A DNA stretch of 64,000 bases, from positions 3,555,390-3,619,389 of the forward strand of contig VUYV01000008.1 of NCBI GenBank assembly GCA_008711295.1. The letters run 5' to 3'. The notes beneath the pieces were generated by a model, which was not told the origin of the DNA, searched no databases, and saw nothing but the letters and a program-made list of their open reading frames with translations. The first letter of the stretch is position 1, and every line of letters begins with the position of its first letter. Origin of the DNA: Anarhynchus alexandrinus. Lineage: Eukaryota; Chordata; Aves; Charadriiformes; Charadriidae. The position numbers were made by a program, and so were the translations under genes. Positions 12,201-23,799 of this stretch are shown here, in pieces.

Positions 12201-15200
12201 TCATTCTAAGCATGTTCCTTAATCAGTCAGAGAAGGCTAATTATAGATGAGAAAGGTTTTGTTTACACACAGATATCTTAGTAATCAGCAGTGATGTGAA
12301 TAGAAACAACAAAAAAAATGCATCACTATTCAACAGAATTCAGAAAAATATTTTGTGCTTTGGAACTTCAAGACTAGCATCATCATACAGTTGCGCAAAG
12401 TTTCTTTGATGCAGGTTTCTGCCAAATCCCACCTAAAGCTTCCAAGTGTTCTCAGATGATCATCTCCCACCAACAGAAAAATTGAATCAGTTTTAGAATC
12501 AAAGGCTGAATGATCATTAGTACAGCATTGATTCAAAGGGGGAAAGGGAGCAAGAACAGACTAACAAACTGTAAAAATACTTTAAAACACATTTGCCTTA
12601 ACATGCTACTTATTTACACAAATGTGTTGCGCTAAGCATAGTCCATCCAGATTACCTGATGCAACATCATTGGAAGTAATTTCACAATGTAACGAGGAAA
12701 ATTGCATCATTCCCTAGAAATATGTATTTTGTAGCATGCTAACAAATTAAGAGCCACTGTTTACTTTTGGAATTTCAGTTATTTTTATCATTCAGAAATG
12801 GATATATATACAAGGTAGGGATTTGATAGAAACAAAACATTAGTTGACCCCCTTCCCTGTGCAACATTAGCAGATTTTAAATACAGCTGACTTGTGTTAA
12901 AACATGAAGTTGCTCAGCTGCCATCTTCCCTCATTCCTTTCCTAACAATGCGTTAATGTTCTCAGCAGCAAAAGGCACACCTGTCACCATAAACAAGATG
13001 AGCTTCAAACCCAGGAATGCTCAAATGTACTAAATAAACATGCAGCAGAATGGAGAAGGATGGAAAAGCAGCTGCCTCAGGTGTATCATAAAACATGAGG
13101 CTGAAAGCTGTTTGCCTCAGCACCTCATGCACAGCTGTCCCACAATCATTAATTAATGCAGTGCAGTATTAAGTTAAGACCTTGTGTCTGAGAGGAAGCT
13201 CTAGTATTTCCATTTTGTCTTACACTTGGCAGATTTCTGAGAGCCTTCTTTCTGTATTTCAGACAAATACAGATGGTATAAGACCACACAAACACAGCTC
13301 CTCTGCTTCTGAGGGCAGTACACACAGAAATTAAAAGTGAATGCTCTCCTTTTGAGGAAGGCATCATATTCTGCAGAGGGCAGTGCATTCAGGCTAAGTA
13401 CTGCAAGGGACAGAGGCAGACCTTAGAAATCTCCGCCCTAGGTATGGTTAAAAGATATCTCCACTTTCCCCTTCCTTTGCTTCTACCCTAATCCAATCTC
13501 TCTTCCACCTTTCCTATACTAATCCAATACATCCCATGCAGATTCCTTCTGCCACTTTCTGTATACCCCACCCTTGTCTGGCTCTTTCTCTGAGATGGGT
13601 CACTCATTCTCTTATTCAAATGTCCTCATGAGTGATATACTTGCTGTACCATAAGCCTTCAGAATATACACACTGCAAGTTGCCAGTTAGCAGCTTCCCA
13701 TTCATCTGGGCTTTTCTGCTTTCTCTGCCTCCAAAACTATACTTTTGCTTACCCCAGGCTCTTCTGAAAACAACGTGTCCAATTAGTATTTTTCAATTCT
13801 GCTTTTAGCTTGAAAGGTAGGAACAAAAGTTAGAATACACACCTAAAGGATAGCCAAAAAAAAAGATCAATAATTAAGATATATTTTTAATGGGACATAA
13901 ACTATAAAATACAACTTTATCTTATGTGTTTGCAAAGTATTAGTGATCCAAATGAATATCGTTGCCAGATATGGTACAGCTTGCCATATAAACACATAAC
14001 TGAGGGAGTTCTAGGGGAAAATAACCCATTCTTTCAACTTCTCTCCAGGAGTAGCATGAGTTTCATACATAGCATGAGTGTATATGAATACAGCTTCAGA
14101 GTAACAGAGTAACTCCTCTGAACACAAAACTTTTAAAAAAGTTGCTTAGGGCTTCCAGTTAACTTTGCCATTGCTTATTCACTTTGTCTTTAAATTCTTT
14201 TCCATACTTGCTAGTTGCCCTTATAGTGTATGGATTAGGACAACTTTTAGGAGCCTGCTACAGACTAAAGATTATGGTGATTTTGAAGCTATCAGCCATG
14301 TAATCTGAGTTGCACTGACAGGCAGGTAATTTTTCAGCTGTCTTTTTCTGCTTAAACCTTTGTATTTACATGCAAGTAATTTTCATACCAAGAAGCATCC
14401 AGGTTTTTCCTGACTAAAGGAAGACTAAAGGAAAACTAAAGTCAAGACTCTTGCAGTATAACACTAAGCAATAGGAGTCTGTGTGCATATTTGACTCAAA
14501 TCCTACTTCCATTTTTAAAGTCTGTCAGATACTTGCTTACAATGCCCACCTTAGAGTCTGTAAGAGAGAGAAACCTTACCTTCCTACCTAAATCAGACAG
14601 GCAGTAGATCACTTGTACTGTCTCATGAGCTGCATCTGCAAACGAGACAGCAGAAATGCCTTGTGTTATTGGAGGGATGTTATGATTATATTTTAGTTAC
14701 TGATCAGATTGTAAAGGATCAACATAATTGTGGACACACTGGTCATCTCCTGACATCTTATCCAATGCAGTCTATTTCCTTCCACCTTGTATGGATGCTG
14801 ATATGGGTAGTTTTGATTAATATCCTATGTTGAAAGATTCTGTCGGTTTCTTTACACATATTATGTTAGTGTTTTGTCTCCAGCATAATTCCTATAGTAA
14901 GTTTATATACAACAGTTGAGGCTGGCTCATTTCATCTGACAAGAGGCGTGGGCGTGTGTGCATGCGTGTGCAGGCATCTAGGAAAGCAGAAATCTGGATG
15001 CTATCTGAAAATGGGAGACTCTAGTCTCACAGCTTTTTCTCAGACAGTTGAAGGCTGTTGTCTTTCAACTCTGACTGAATTGGAAATTCTAATTTCTTAG
15101 AGGAGGAAAGACCTTTTTTCCATTTTAAAAATCAACTTGGGAATGCTACACAGTAGGACCACTTAAAGCCAACAGACAGCATGTGCTGAAACAGCAGGCT

Positions 15201-18200
15201 AACAGCGTGCAGATGATGATGTGCATCACCAACAGCTGGCCTAGTGACCACAAGACTTAACTAGTGTAACTCCCTCTTACTATAGCCTAGAAGCAGGCTT
15301 CTCTGTCTTTTGCACTCATTCATTCAAGTGCAGAAGCACAGTTCCCTGCTATATTAACAACTGCAAGCGTGTTGTGCTTAACTTGTGCTCTACTTTTAGG
15401 CATCCATTACAAGTAAGATAAACTATGAGTTGCTACTGACTTTTAAGGCTGTGCATAGTAAGACTGACTACCTCTAGGAGACACTAAATAGATACCATCA
15501 GTCTGGATTACGTTCATAGCCCATATGCTTGTTAGAGACTACTTTTCTGTCTTGCTTGTGGTCACTGTGTATGTAACTCCACTGAAATTATTAGAGCTCT
15601 GCTAATGCAACAGGATAAGCAGATCTTCTGAGTGAGTTCCACTGCTAATTACTGAAGTCTGCTTAGTTTCTTTCCCACCAATTTTAGGAAAGCACTTACA
15701 GTAGAAACCTTTCGCTCTCTTGGTTGTCTGAAAGTCTCAGTTGTTTCTATATTTAACATAGTCCTTCACCTGTTTGTACATTAGCACTGATGACTTCATA
15801 AAAGCTTGCGCAAGCCAATATTTGAACATTTGGATTTTCAGAAATGCCCTAACTGTAGCAGAGCCTGTTGGTAGGGTCACCTTAGCTATAATTTTGTTTA
15901 TTTAAATGTAACCAAAACATACCTCATCTCAATTGTCCTGTTTCTATGAAAACCTCCCTGATTTTTAGGTTATATGACAGCATTTTCTAGATCACAACAT
16001 TTCCCTAACCCTAGCCTTTTACCTAATCCTATATGCAACTCTTTTCAGTGCTAGAAGGACAGTCTTTTCTCCCTCCTGCTTCATTTTTCTCATTAGGCAA
16101 CTGACTTACTCCTTTACACTCATTCTCTAGAACTTTTCCATGAACCTTAGTTTGATGCCAAGATCTATTTATTTTTTCTTCCTGTATCATTTTAGCTTTG
16201 CATTATTCTCCAGTTTTTATTGGTATTCAAGAATACTTCTATGAATTTTATATTCCATTTTCTATCCCTGTTACTCTATTCAGCTCTCCAAAGCATTTCT
16301 CTCTCACTTGCTAGGGAACAATGCCCCACTCAAACTACACTACTATTCTTAAAGTATTCTACAGTATTTCAGAAATAGGCCACTGAAATGCCACTATACT
16401 TACAGTAAATAACTGGAACATTATCTTAAGCAATCAGAGCAGTCTGCCTACCCTTCCTTCTCCCAGGAGTCAAACAGAGTAACTTTGAAAAGTCTGACAT
16501 TGTCCTCAGTAAATGATGGCTGTTTCATCAGTTGCACGGCTTTAATATATGATGATAATTGAATCTTTTTTCATAGTGTCTAAATCTTCCATTTTATTTC
16601 CAAAGGCAAAGAATTAAAAGAAATAGTAGTAATTCTTTGTGCAATAGTTTAGACTAGTAGTACTGAAAGCGGTCCATAATCTACAGACAGCGGTGCTGCG
16701 AGTGACATCAAGCATGCACGGTGGTATGCTCACAGTAATCCATTTGTCTTATTTAGATATGCTAGACATCTTTCTTTTTTGGCAGTTCCTCCCCACCCTG
16801 CCTTCTTATCCCTCATCTGAAATTGTACCTTGCAGCTGCCAATGGCAGTTGAGAACTTCAAGTATGTTACGGAGTTCAGCCCATTTTTCTCAGCTGGAGC
16901 CTGAAATTGCTTATGTCACAGATTATTATGACTTCAGTGCCAGAAATAGCAAGAAGGAGCAAGATCTTTAGTAATACACATAGAGAGAAGCAAATTTACA
17001 TACATAAAAGATACATGCAGAATGTAGTTACTGAATGAAGTGCTTTCCATTTTCTGTAAAGCAGTAAATTCCTTAAGAAAACTAAGCAGCATAAGTGCAA
17101 AATAGAAGACAAATGAAGATTAGTTTAGCTTCATCCTATCTACTTTTGACTCAATATGAATTACTAAGCCATTCATTTTATTTATTTTTAATAAAATATC
17201 ATACCATTTTATCATGGTAAAATACTATATTCATTTTAATCCTTTCTTCAGAAGACATTTTCAGAAGCTCAATACATAAAATAAGCATAGTAGAGAAGAC
17301 TTTTAGCTAGGTCTCTCAAAGAGAGGGTCATTCACCAAGCATGTAACATGTTCTGGCATGAATTATTATACTGCATAAACTATTCTTGCAATTTAAGGTG
17401 CTTTGTGTATCAATGGATTCCCAGTTCCTTGATCTATTCAGCTGACAGTACTAGCTCTCTAACAAAGCAAGCTAGAAAGTTATATGAAAGGGGGAAAAGA
17501 AAGCATGACTACTGTATGAGAACCAGGAGGATGACACAGTTAACACTAAAGAGGTGGATTTAATTAATTAAATCTGCCAGTGGAGGAGGCAGATTTAACT
17601 GCGAAGTACACCATTGTGAAGTATATTGCTAATCCAATGAATATATTAAGAAAGATACGATCTAATACATGAAAGCAGTATGGATCAGAATATAAACTTG
17701 ATGCCCAGTATGCCCAATTCCCTTTTTTTTTCAGAAATACGAGGTGAGTGGAAATTCCATAAGAAAACTTGCTGTGAAGCAAATATAAACCTTGAATTAT
17801 GCCATAACAAGTTCTCTCCCCACTTAAGACCAAAAGAAGCCTTTGTGTTTTTCATATTAGATGACAAGTTACCATCTAATCTGAGTAAAACTTGGTTTCC
17901 CAGGTGTATTGAGAATTACACAGGAGCCCGTTGTGAGGAAGTTTTGCTGCCCAGCATCAAGTCCCAAACAAAAGGTGACCTGTTTGCAGCTTTCTTGGCT
18001 TCACTACTTCTTCTAGGAGTTCTTGTAATTGGAGCATTCTACTTCCTTTGCAGGTAAAAGTGCTTCAGAGTGCTGAAGCTATTTTAATCAAGTCGAAATT
18101 TCTCCTGGTAATCACGTACTAATTATTTGAATGTAAAAGTATGTAATGAATTATCCATAAGGTTTGTATGGTTGGTTTATTCAGCATAATTAATGTGGAT

Positions 18201-21200
18201 GTCTCAACTTGTTGCTTGTAATATTTTACTCAATTTCTTTTCTAAGCTATTACTTATATTTGCTTTGTAAAAAATACATGTAGTACACCTACTTGTGAGA
18301 GATTTTACAGTCTACCTAAAGTTAGTGCTAACATTTTAAAACATTAGTCAACCTTTATGTTGTCCAAAGGCTGAGAAATAGAAGCAATTTACCAAAGCGT
18401 TTAGGGATCAGAAACTGTTCCGCTGCACTGAATTGGCAGCCAAACCAACTGGTGCCATTAGCTCTCAATTCCTTTACAGCTCCTGGTTTAAAAAGGAAAA
18501 CTAAGGAAAGAATCAAATTCAAGAATAACCCCAGGTGGATTTTTATTAATTAACTAACATCTAGAACAAATCAGAGGGCTAACTCATTTATCCAGGATGA
18601 TCCATGTTTGAGTAGCATGAAAACATCAGTGCTAGACAGTAAGTGCTGCAGGTTTGGTTTTAGTAGCAATTTAGGTGTATTAGGACTTTGAATGAAAACA
18701 TATAAGCAGTTACTGGGATTAAGTCAACTATTTGATGCTGTACGTATACCAGTACACTTACACCAAACCCAAACAAACTTACTGTCTTGGCTTACTCTCT
18801 GCATGTATGTACACAGGTTAACTTCCTATGTCCCCTCTTGCTTTTAGAGGACAGCACTTTTTGTAAGAACTCTTTTTGTCATGTACTGTTAATATGCATT
18901 TATAAGGCAACTTTATGCCTTATATGCCTTTATAAGGCAACTTACTAGCCCCTGTAATTCTTAGCCATCACAGACTTGCAGCCTCTTCCTGTTACTCCTA
19001 TGCTGCATTTCTCCTTGGTTATGATAACCCAAGGTTCTTGCAATTCTGTTCTTTGCTCCCCCATAATCACATTGCCAAATCAACCTCTCTGATCAGTGCC
19101 TTTCAATGAGCGACCTTTGGAACAGCTGGTCTACTTTTACCTCCACTGCTGTCATGGAAACCCATTGAATGCCAGTTTTTCCCATAGCTGAATATATTTA
19201 GAAGAGAGAGCGAGCATTTGATAAAACAGAGTTTGTATAAAAAAAAACTTGGTGTACTTGTAACACCACCTTAGTCATTTTAGTTAAATTAATCGTGTCT
19301 TAGGAGTGGAACGCCACAGCAGTTGTTAGCTAAAGAACACTTGCAGATTACTATGAAGTTATTAGAACAGAATACAGCTTTAACTAACTAAAGAAAAATT
19401 CATTCAAGTCTCATAGAGGTATGGAGAGTACTTTAAAAGTAAAGCTTGTCTCTGAGAAGAGAAAAAAAGTATTCTGAGAGCAAAGAATTCAGAGAGTAAA
19501 GATTAAAGATCCCTGTTAAAAGATCCCTTTCCTCTTGCATACAGGAAAATTAGGGGAAGGCTGGAGACACAATCTACTGAGTTTTATTGTCAGAGCCTTG
19601 CATTGCAAAGTAAAGAAGCTTAGAATAACAGCAATTACAGGTCTGTGCAAGTCTTTTATTAGACAGTTGGAAGATGAACCTCAGCTACTCTATTTCTTTA
19701 TAGGAAATCAATTTACTCAAGCTTTACTTAACTGTCAGAACAAGTAGTAGGGCCTTTTTATTAGAGAAATAACAAGGACAGCAATTCAGTCTTAACATAG
19801 TTGCCCTTGGACCTATCTTACATACCAGAATAGCTTGGGAAATCTCATAAAATCATGATCAACTTATTTATTATAAAGAAAAGAACATAACTGTCTAAAA
19901 ATTGTTTTGTTTTACCTTTATACTTCAGAGGTTGAGGTAGCACAATCATCTTCTGCTAGAGAACTCATCTATAAAAGAAACACTTTACATCTAAAAGTCC
20001 TTATCTCTTGACTGAAGTGACCAATATATAAGAGGAGTCTCAAGTAGATACTTTCATCTACTCCCCTCTTTTCAACTGTATAAACAAGGATTATTGCTAG
20101 CAGCTGTCATTATTTTTTTTTTCCCCAAATTTGATCTACCACCTCTACCGTAACATTCTGGAAGAGGGTGGAACTGGGGCTTGTAAGGGTTAGCTGAGAG
20201 TTCGCATCATCCTTGACTTGTCCTCTTGACAGGAATATTACATTTAAAATGTTAAGAGAAATATCGTACTATCAAGTTTCCACTATTACACTTCATTAAC
20301 AAATATGTTTGATCCAGAATCAGAAAGCAGAGAGTTTTTCCCCCCATGTTGTGTGTTAGTGTGCATTTCTATGGCTCTTTCAGCAGAAGATTCTAGTGCA
20401 GTTTTAGTATAAACAGTAATGCAATCTGGAGGGACGCAGAAGATTAATTGCAATTTAGGATACAGAAACTGAATCCATAAAATTGTACATCAAATCTTTT
20501 AGAATGTAAGAAATGAGTGCCCTATTTTCTTGTCCCTGTCATCATTTGTAACCCCCTTCCTTTCCAAGTTTTCTTCCTCTCAGGCTACTTAGGGAAGATT
20601 TCAGGACCAGGCATGTGCAAGCACATTTAATGCTCCCTACAAACAAATCCATTCAGCATACAAGGGTGGAGAGAAGGGATTTCATTGCTCTGCGTATAAA
20701 ACCAAATCATAAGTAACGGTGGAAGTAACCCATAAAAGAAAAGGGCTGCATAGGAAAAGCTCTGGGTGAACAGTGGGAAATAATTCTCCCTTTATATTTA
20801 GCTGAGTCATCACATTTTTATCAGATGAGGATTTATTTTTTCCAATCTGCCAACAATCTGCTGTTAAGCTGATTTCATGCTGTATTTGATTCTGCACTAG
20901 GGTTCATCAACATGGTATGGTTTGGGAAAGCAAACCTAAAAGGAGGAGGAGGAGAGGGAAAAGATAATGAAGAAACAAACAGTATTTGAAATGGCTAGAG
21001 GGTGAGAATGATGGAAAGTAGAACAAAATAAAGATAGAGGAAAGGAAGTGAAGGTCTGAGTGAAAGGAACAGCAGGGAACGGAGGGAGGCAAGAGGGAAA
21101 AGTGGTTGAGGACTGGTGACAAAAAAAAACCCAGCTTAGAACTGGCAAAGATAAACAGTAGTCTAGGGTTAAACCTCCCACTGTTGCTGGAACCTGAAGG

Positions 21201-23096
21201 AAAGGCTACTGTAGAGCTATCTTACTGAGTCTCAGGTTGATAGAATGTAATTATTTAGGTAGTAAAGTGAGTAGCTTTAATTTACTTTCTGAAAAAATGA
21301 TGAGGAATGTTGTTGCAAAGAAAAGACTCTGCTTTTATGTCTCTTCAAAGATAAGTATTGTAAAACAATTTTATATCATGTTGTAGGAATTCATAATAAT
21401 AGTACTGTCCACACCCAAAATTAATGTGAAAAACCAGTTCAGTACATTAGCTTCCTACGTTATTTTATCAAGTTTTCTCCAGGAATGTGTTGTTTCATAG
21501 GCAATAAACATTGCTTCTCTGTCAAAGGGGAAATGCTGATTGTTAAAGAGCATGCTCAGCTCTGTTTGCTACATCCCTGTAAAAGCTCAGCACATAGAAC
21601 CGTTGCTGTTTCTAACTATTGGGATTCGCTAGAAGACATGGCATCATGCCAACAATTGTATTTTAGCAAAGACAGTAAAATATTTACATTGTGAATGTAA
21701 AACATCCATATATACATAAAATCAGAGCTGGTTTTATGAGAGTGATTTGCTATTTGACAATGAAAAAATGTGTTGGGTTGGAGTAGGCTTCTGTGTGATT
21801 TTAGGCTCAGGAGCTGCATAACCTGTTAGCAGAGCAGAGCAAATGATGGTAGAGCAAATCCAGATCTAGCTGCTCTCTATCTTGAAACAAACACACACAC
21901 CCTCTGGCAACAAATAGTAGATAAAGCCTATTGTTTTGACCTGGGGAAAACAAGAAAGTATGCAAAACTCCTTGCTATTACATTGTTACTGAGGTAACAA
22001 ATGGCATATTTTGCTACAAGCAAGTCACCTGTCAGTACCAGTCCATCTGGCCTTTTTTCTCCAGAAACATATTGTACAAGGGTTACTGGAAGAAGAATAA
22101 GAAAGGTAGCTGGGTAGTATAGATTCAACATAAGCCAGCTTTTATTTAAAAACAATATAGAGACCTGAACGCCACACACACAGCTTAGAGGAATAGAGAG
22201 AGCCCTAGGGAGAACTAAAGTAAATCTGCAATTAATTTATATACTTTATTCTAAGTCCATGCTGAAATGCCAAATTACCTGTAAGATAAGTGTATCTTGA
22301 TGAACAGGAACTCAGCCGGCCAAAACAACAGGGTCTAGGAATAAAGCCATGTAAGCTGTCCAAGACAACAGACTTTGTGGAGGAGTTATATCACCACAGG
22401 ACACAAACTGGACAGAAAGGAGAATAGCTCATGACTCTTCTCAAGAGAGCAGATGTCTAGTTACTATTAAAAGAAAGGGGAAGAGACACCAAGAGATCAG
22501 CTCTATTTAAAAGATCTGTTTCTCCTCAAGAAAGTGTGGAAAATATCACATTATTGATATTTCACTTCCAAATGCTGAGAGAGTTAATCATAAATTAAAT
22601 TATTTTGTGGTATCTACTAATTGCTTAAATAAAGAGCTGAGAAATCAGACAAACAGGCACATTAACTTCAGGAGAGAAGCCATGTAGTTCTGAGTGCTGT
22701 TTCTGCCTCTGATGCCTATTCTCCCTCAAATACATGGTTCTCAAAAATGCTGAGTATTAATTAGAAAGTAATTGCAGAAGATCCATGTAACTTTTTTTCA
22801 GTGGAACCATTATTCAACTAATTTGTCTCTTCTCTGATAACTTTTTTCACTCTGTATGGTTTTTTTTCTGTTTCTCTTTGCTCTCTCTTGTTTCTTCTGG
22901 TCAGAAAAGCTTCCATTCCAAGGACGAGTTCTTCAGAGTGTGGTACCAACCTGGTCGAGACTACAAGCAGCAATGGCTGCAACAGTGAGTACATTTAAAG
23001 TTAAATGATTTGACTCCGTAAGTAAGCCAGGGGAGGAAGTTCTCTTTAATTAAAAGCCTGTGTTTTGTTTATTTTTCAGAAATAATAACCGAGTAA
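6207..23096 (+). CDS. NRG4: neuregulin 4 (NRG4), complete coding region, five exons
   Basis: Exons are 6207-6216, 10369-10462, 17904-18053, 22905-22984 and 23080-23096 (348 coding bases plus stop, 116 residues; human NRG4 has 115). The EGF-like domain has all six cysteines, at residues 9, 17, 23, 34, 36 and 45, with the family spacing and the Y-T-G-A-R-C end. A hydrophobic segment at about residues 61-84 (LFAAFLASLLLLGVLVIGAF) is the membrane anchor. There is no N-terminal signal peptide, as in mammalian NRG4. The cytoplasmic tail (85-116) keeps the NLVET core but ends in N-K-I-I-T-E, unlike the mammalian His-rich end. NRG4 is known as a secreted or shed ligand of the ErbB4 receptor kinase. 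It is convergent with FBXO22, as in mammals. Every exon phase closes, so I am confident of the model. Confidence 0.93.
6217..10368 (+). other. intron of NRG4
   Basis: AT-rich intron. It contains a short (TTTA)n tract at about 7427-7446, a run of C at 8656-8665, an AT-alternating stretch at about 9319-9355 and the G/T-only tract listed separately. No exon or gene is seen. Confidence 0.6.
10129..10263 (+). repeat. G/T-rich low-complexity tract
   Basis: About 135 bases made almost wholly of G and T on the + strand (irregular GGTTTT/GTTTG units with G3-G6 runs). It lies about 100 bases before the acceptor of the EGF exon. Open frames here are compositional and not genes. Confidence 0.9.
10369..10462 (+). 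CDS. NRG4: NRG4 exon, first part of the EGF-like domain
   Basis: The acceptor TTTTTAAG ends at 10368 and the donor GTCAGT follows 10462. The exon encodes H-E-E-L-C to P-F-C plus two bases of Arg35, including cysteines 1 to 4 of the EGF fold. Confidence 0.93.
10463..17903 (+). other. intron of NRG4
   Basis: 7.4 kb of AT-rich intron. Small features are a near-tandem GACTAAAGGAA repeat at about 14413-14441, a pyrimidine-rich stretch at about 13456-13560 with two TAATCCAAT copies, a short GT-rich patch at about 14944-14975 and an AT-rich hairpin (TACCAT/ATGGTA) at about 17202-17219. No gene or clear mobile element is seen. Confidence 0.6.
17904..18053 (+). CDS. NRG4: NRG4 exon, end of EGF domain and transmembrane segment
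   Basis: The acceptor CCCAG ends at 17903 and the donor GTAAAA follows 18053. The exon encodes C-I-E-N-Y-T-G-A-R-C, the juxtamembrane stalk, and the membrane helix ending in F-Y-F-L-C-R, nearly identical to the mammalian sequence. The open frame upstream to 17680 is intronic read-through. Confidence 0.95.
18899..18943. repeat. short direct repeat with nested inverted repeats
   Basis: A 15-base unit (TTTATAAGGCAACTT) occurs at 18899-18913 and again at 18929-18943. Between them, ATAAGGCA (18902-18909) pairs with TGCCTTAT (18916-18923), and TGCCTTTATAAGGCA (18925-18939) is itself palindromic. Two alternative hairpins can therefore form. Confidence 0.85.
20938..21131 (+). repeat. purine-rich tract
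   Basis: A stretch of nearly 200 bases is strongly biased to A and G on the + strand (AGGAGGAGG start, then mixed GAAAG/GGGAG runs) and ends in a run of A. The two overlapping open frames on the - strand are Ser/Phe/Leu-rich artefacts of this bias. Confidence 0.75.
22905..22984 (+). CDS. NRG4: NRG4 exon, cytoplasmic tail
   Basis: The acceptor TCTGGTCAG ends at 22904 and the donor GTGAGT follows 22984. The exon encodes K-A-S-I-P-R-T-S-S to N-G-C-N, aligning with the mammalian tail around R-A-S-S and N-L-V-E-T. Confidence 0.9.
23080..23096 (+). CDS. NRG4: NRG4 last coding exon, stop at 23094-23096
   Basis: A 95-base intron (22985-23079, acceptor ATTTTTCAG) leads to five codons, K-I-I-T-E, and TAA. 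The end differs from the mammalian tail. A possible donor lies further on (GATGTG before GTAAGC at 23175), so the 3' UTR may be spliced. Confidence 0.75.
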
Positions 23097-23799
23097 AGCA
23101 TTAGAGCAGAAGAATGGTGGGAAAACATCATGCAGAGGAACCCTAAGAACACCATAGTGATAGAGGATGATGTGGTAAGCAAGATGAGAGAAGAAAGTAG
23201 ACTGAAATAGGAGGCTTGCTTATGTGTTGGAGAAGACTGCAGCTAAGACAGAGAAACAGCTGCACTTATTAGAGTTTCTATGTGTTTTTAAAGGTGTATC
23301 AAATTACACAGAAATCACTATAATCACTATAATTTGTTTGAATTTTGTGAAATTTTTCATGACAAGTCACTGTTTTCAATAATGCATAGATAGAAGCATG
23401 AGATAATTTTGATTTTTACTGCATGGAAATGATGAAATAATCTTTTTTTCACTGTACAGAGAATATGAGATAATCATAGGGGGTTTAGCATGAGGTAGTA
23501 CTTTGAATTTTTGATAGGATTGTCCTTTTTCACAAGATTGCCCCAGAGGAGTTCAGGACTATCTTGATTCAAGAGTTTCAAAATTTATACCTGTGATACA
23601 TGTCCAGAATTGGGCTTGTTTCAGGTACGCTTACCAGATGTAGGGAAACAAAAAGTACCTTTCTCCAGCTAATACTGATAGGTGTTTTTTTAATCTAAGA
23701 CAACATGAGGGTGAGTTACCACTGCTAGTATATTGGTCAACTTCCTGGCACAAGATTTTAATTCAAATTAAAAGAAAACATTAAGAAAAGAGATTGGTA
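23097..23799 (+). other. probable NRG4 3' UTR or spacer before the 600-codon frame
   Basis: 700 bases with no long reading frame and no AATAAA hexamer. NRG4 transcripts that read through this stretch would continue into the long frame that starts at 23800. Confidence 0.5.

Larger units (their letters stand above)
18054..22904 (+). other. intron of NRG4
   Basis: AT-rich intron. It contains a direct/inverted repeat at 18899-18943 and a purine-rich tract at about 20938-21131 (both listed separately), and a short (AC)n at about 21889-21900. The last 100 bases are an unusually long pyrimidine tract before the acceptor at 22904. Confidence 0.6.

Noticed and set aside
17680..17903. Upstream extension of the NRG4 transmembrane exon as a longer protein
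   Set aside because: A clean CCCAG acceptor at 17903 and the match to the mammalian exon start show that this part is intron.
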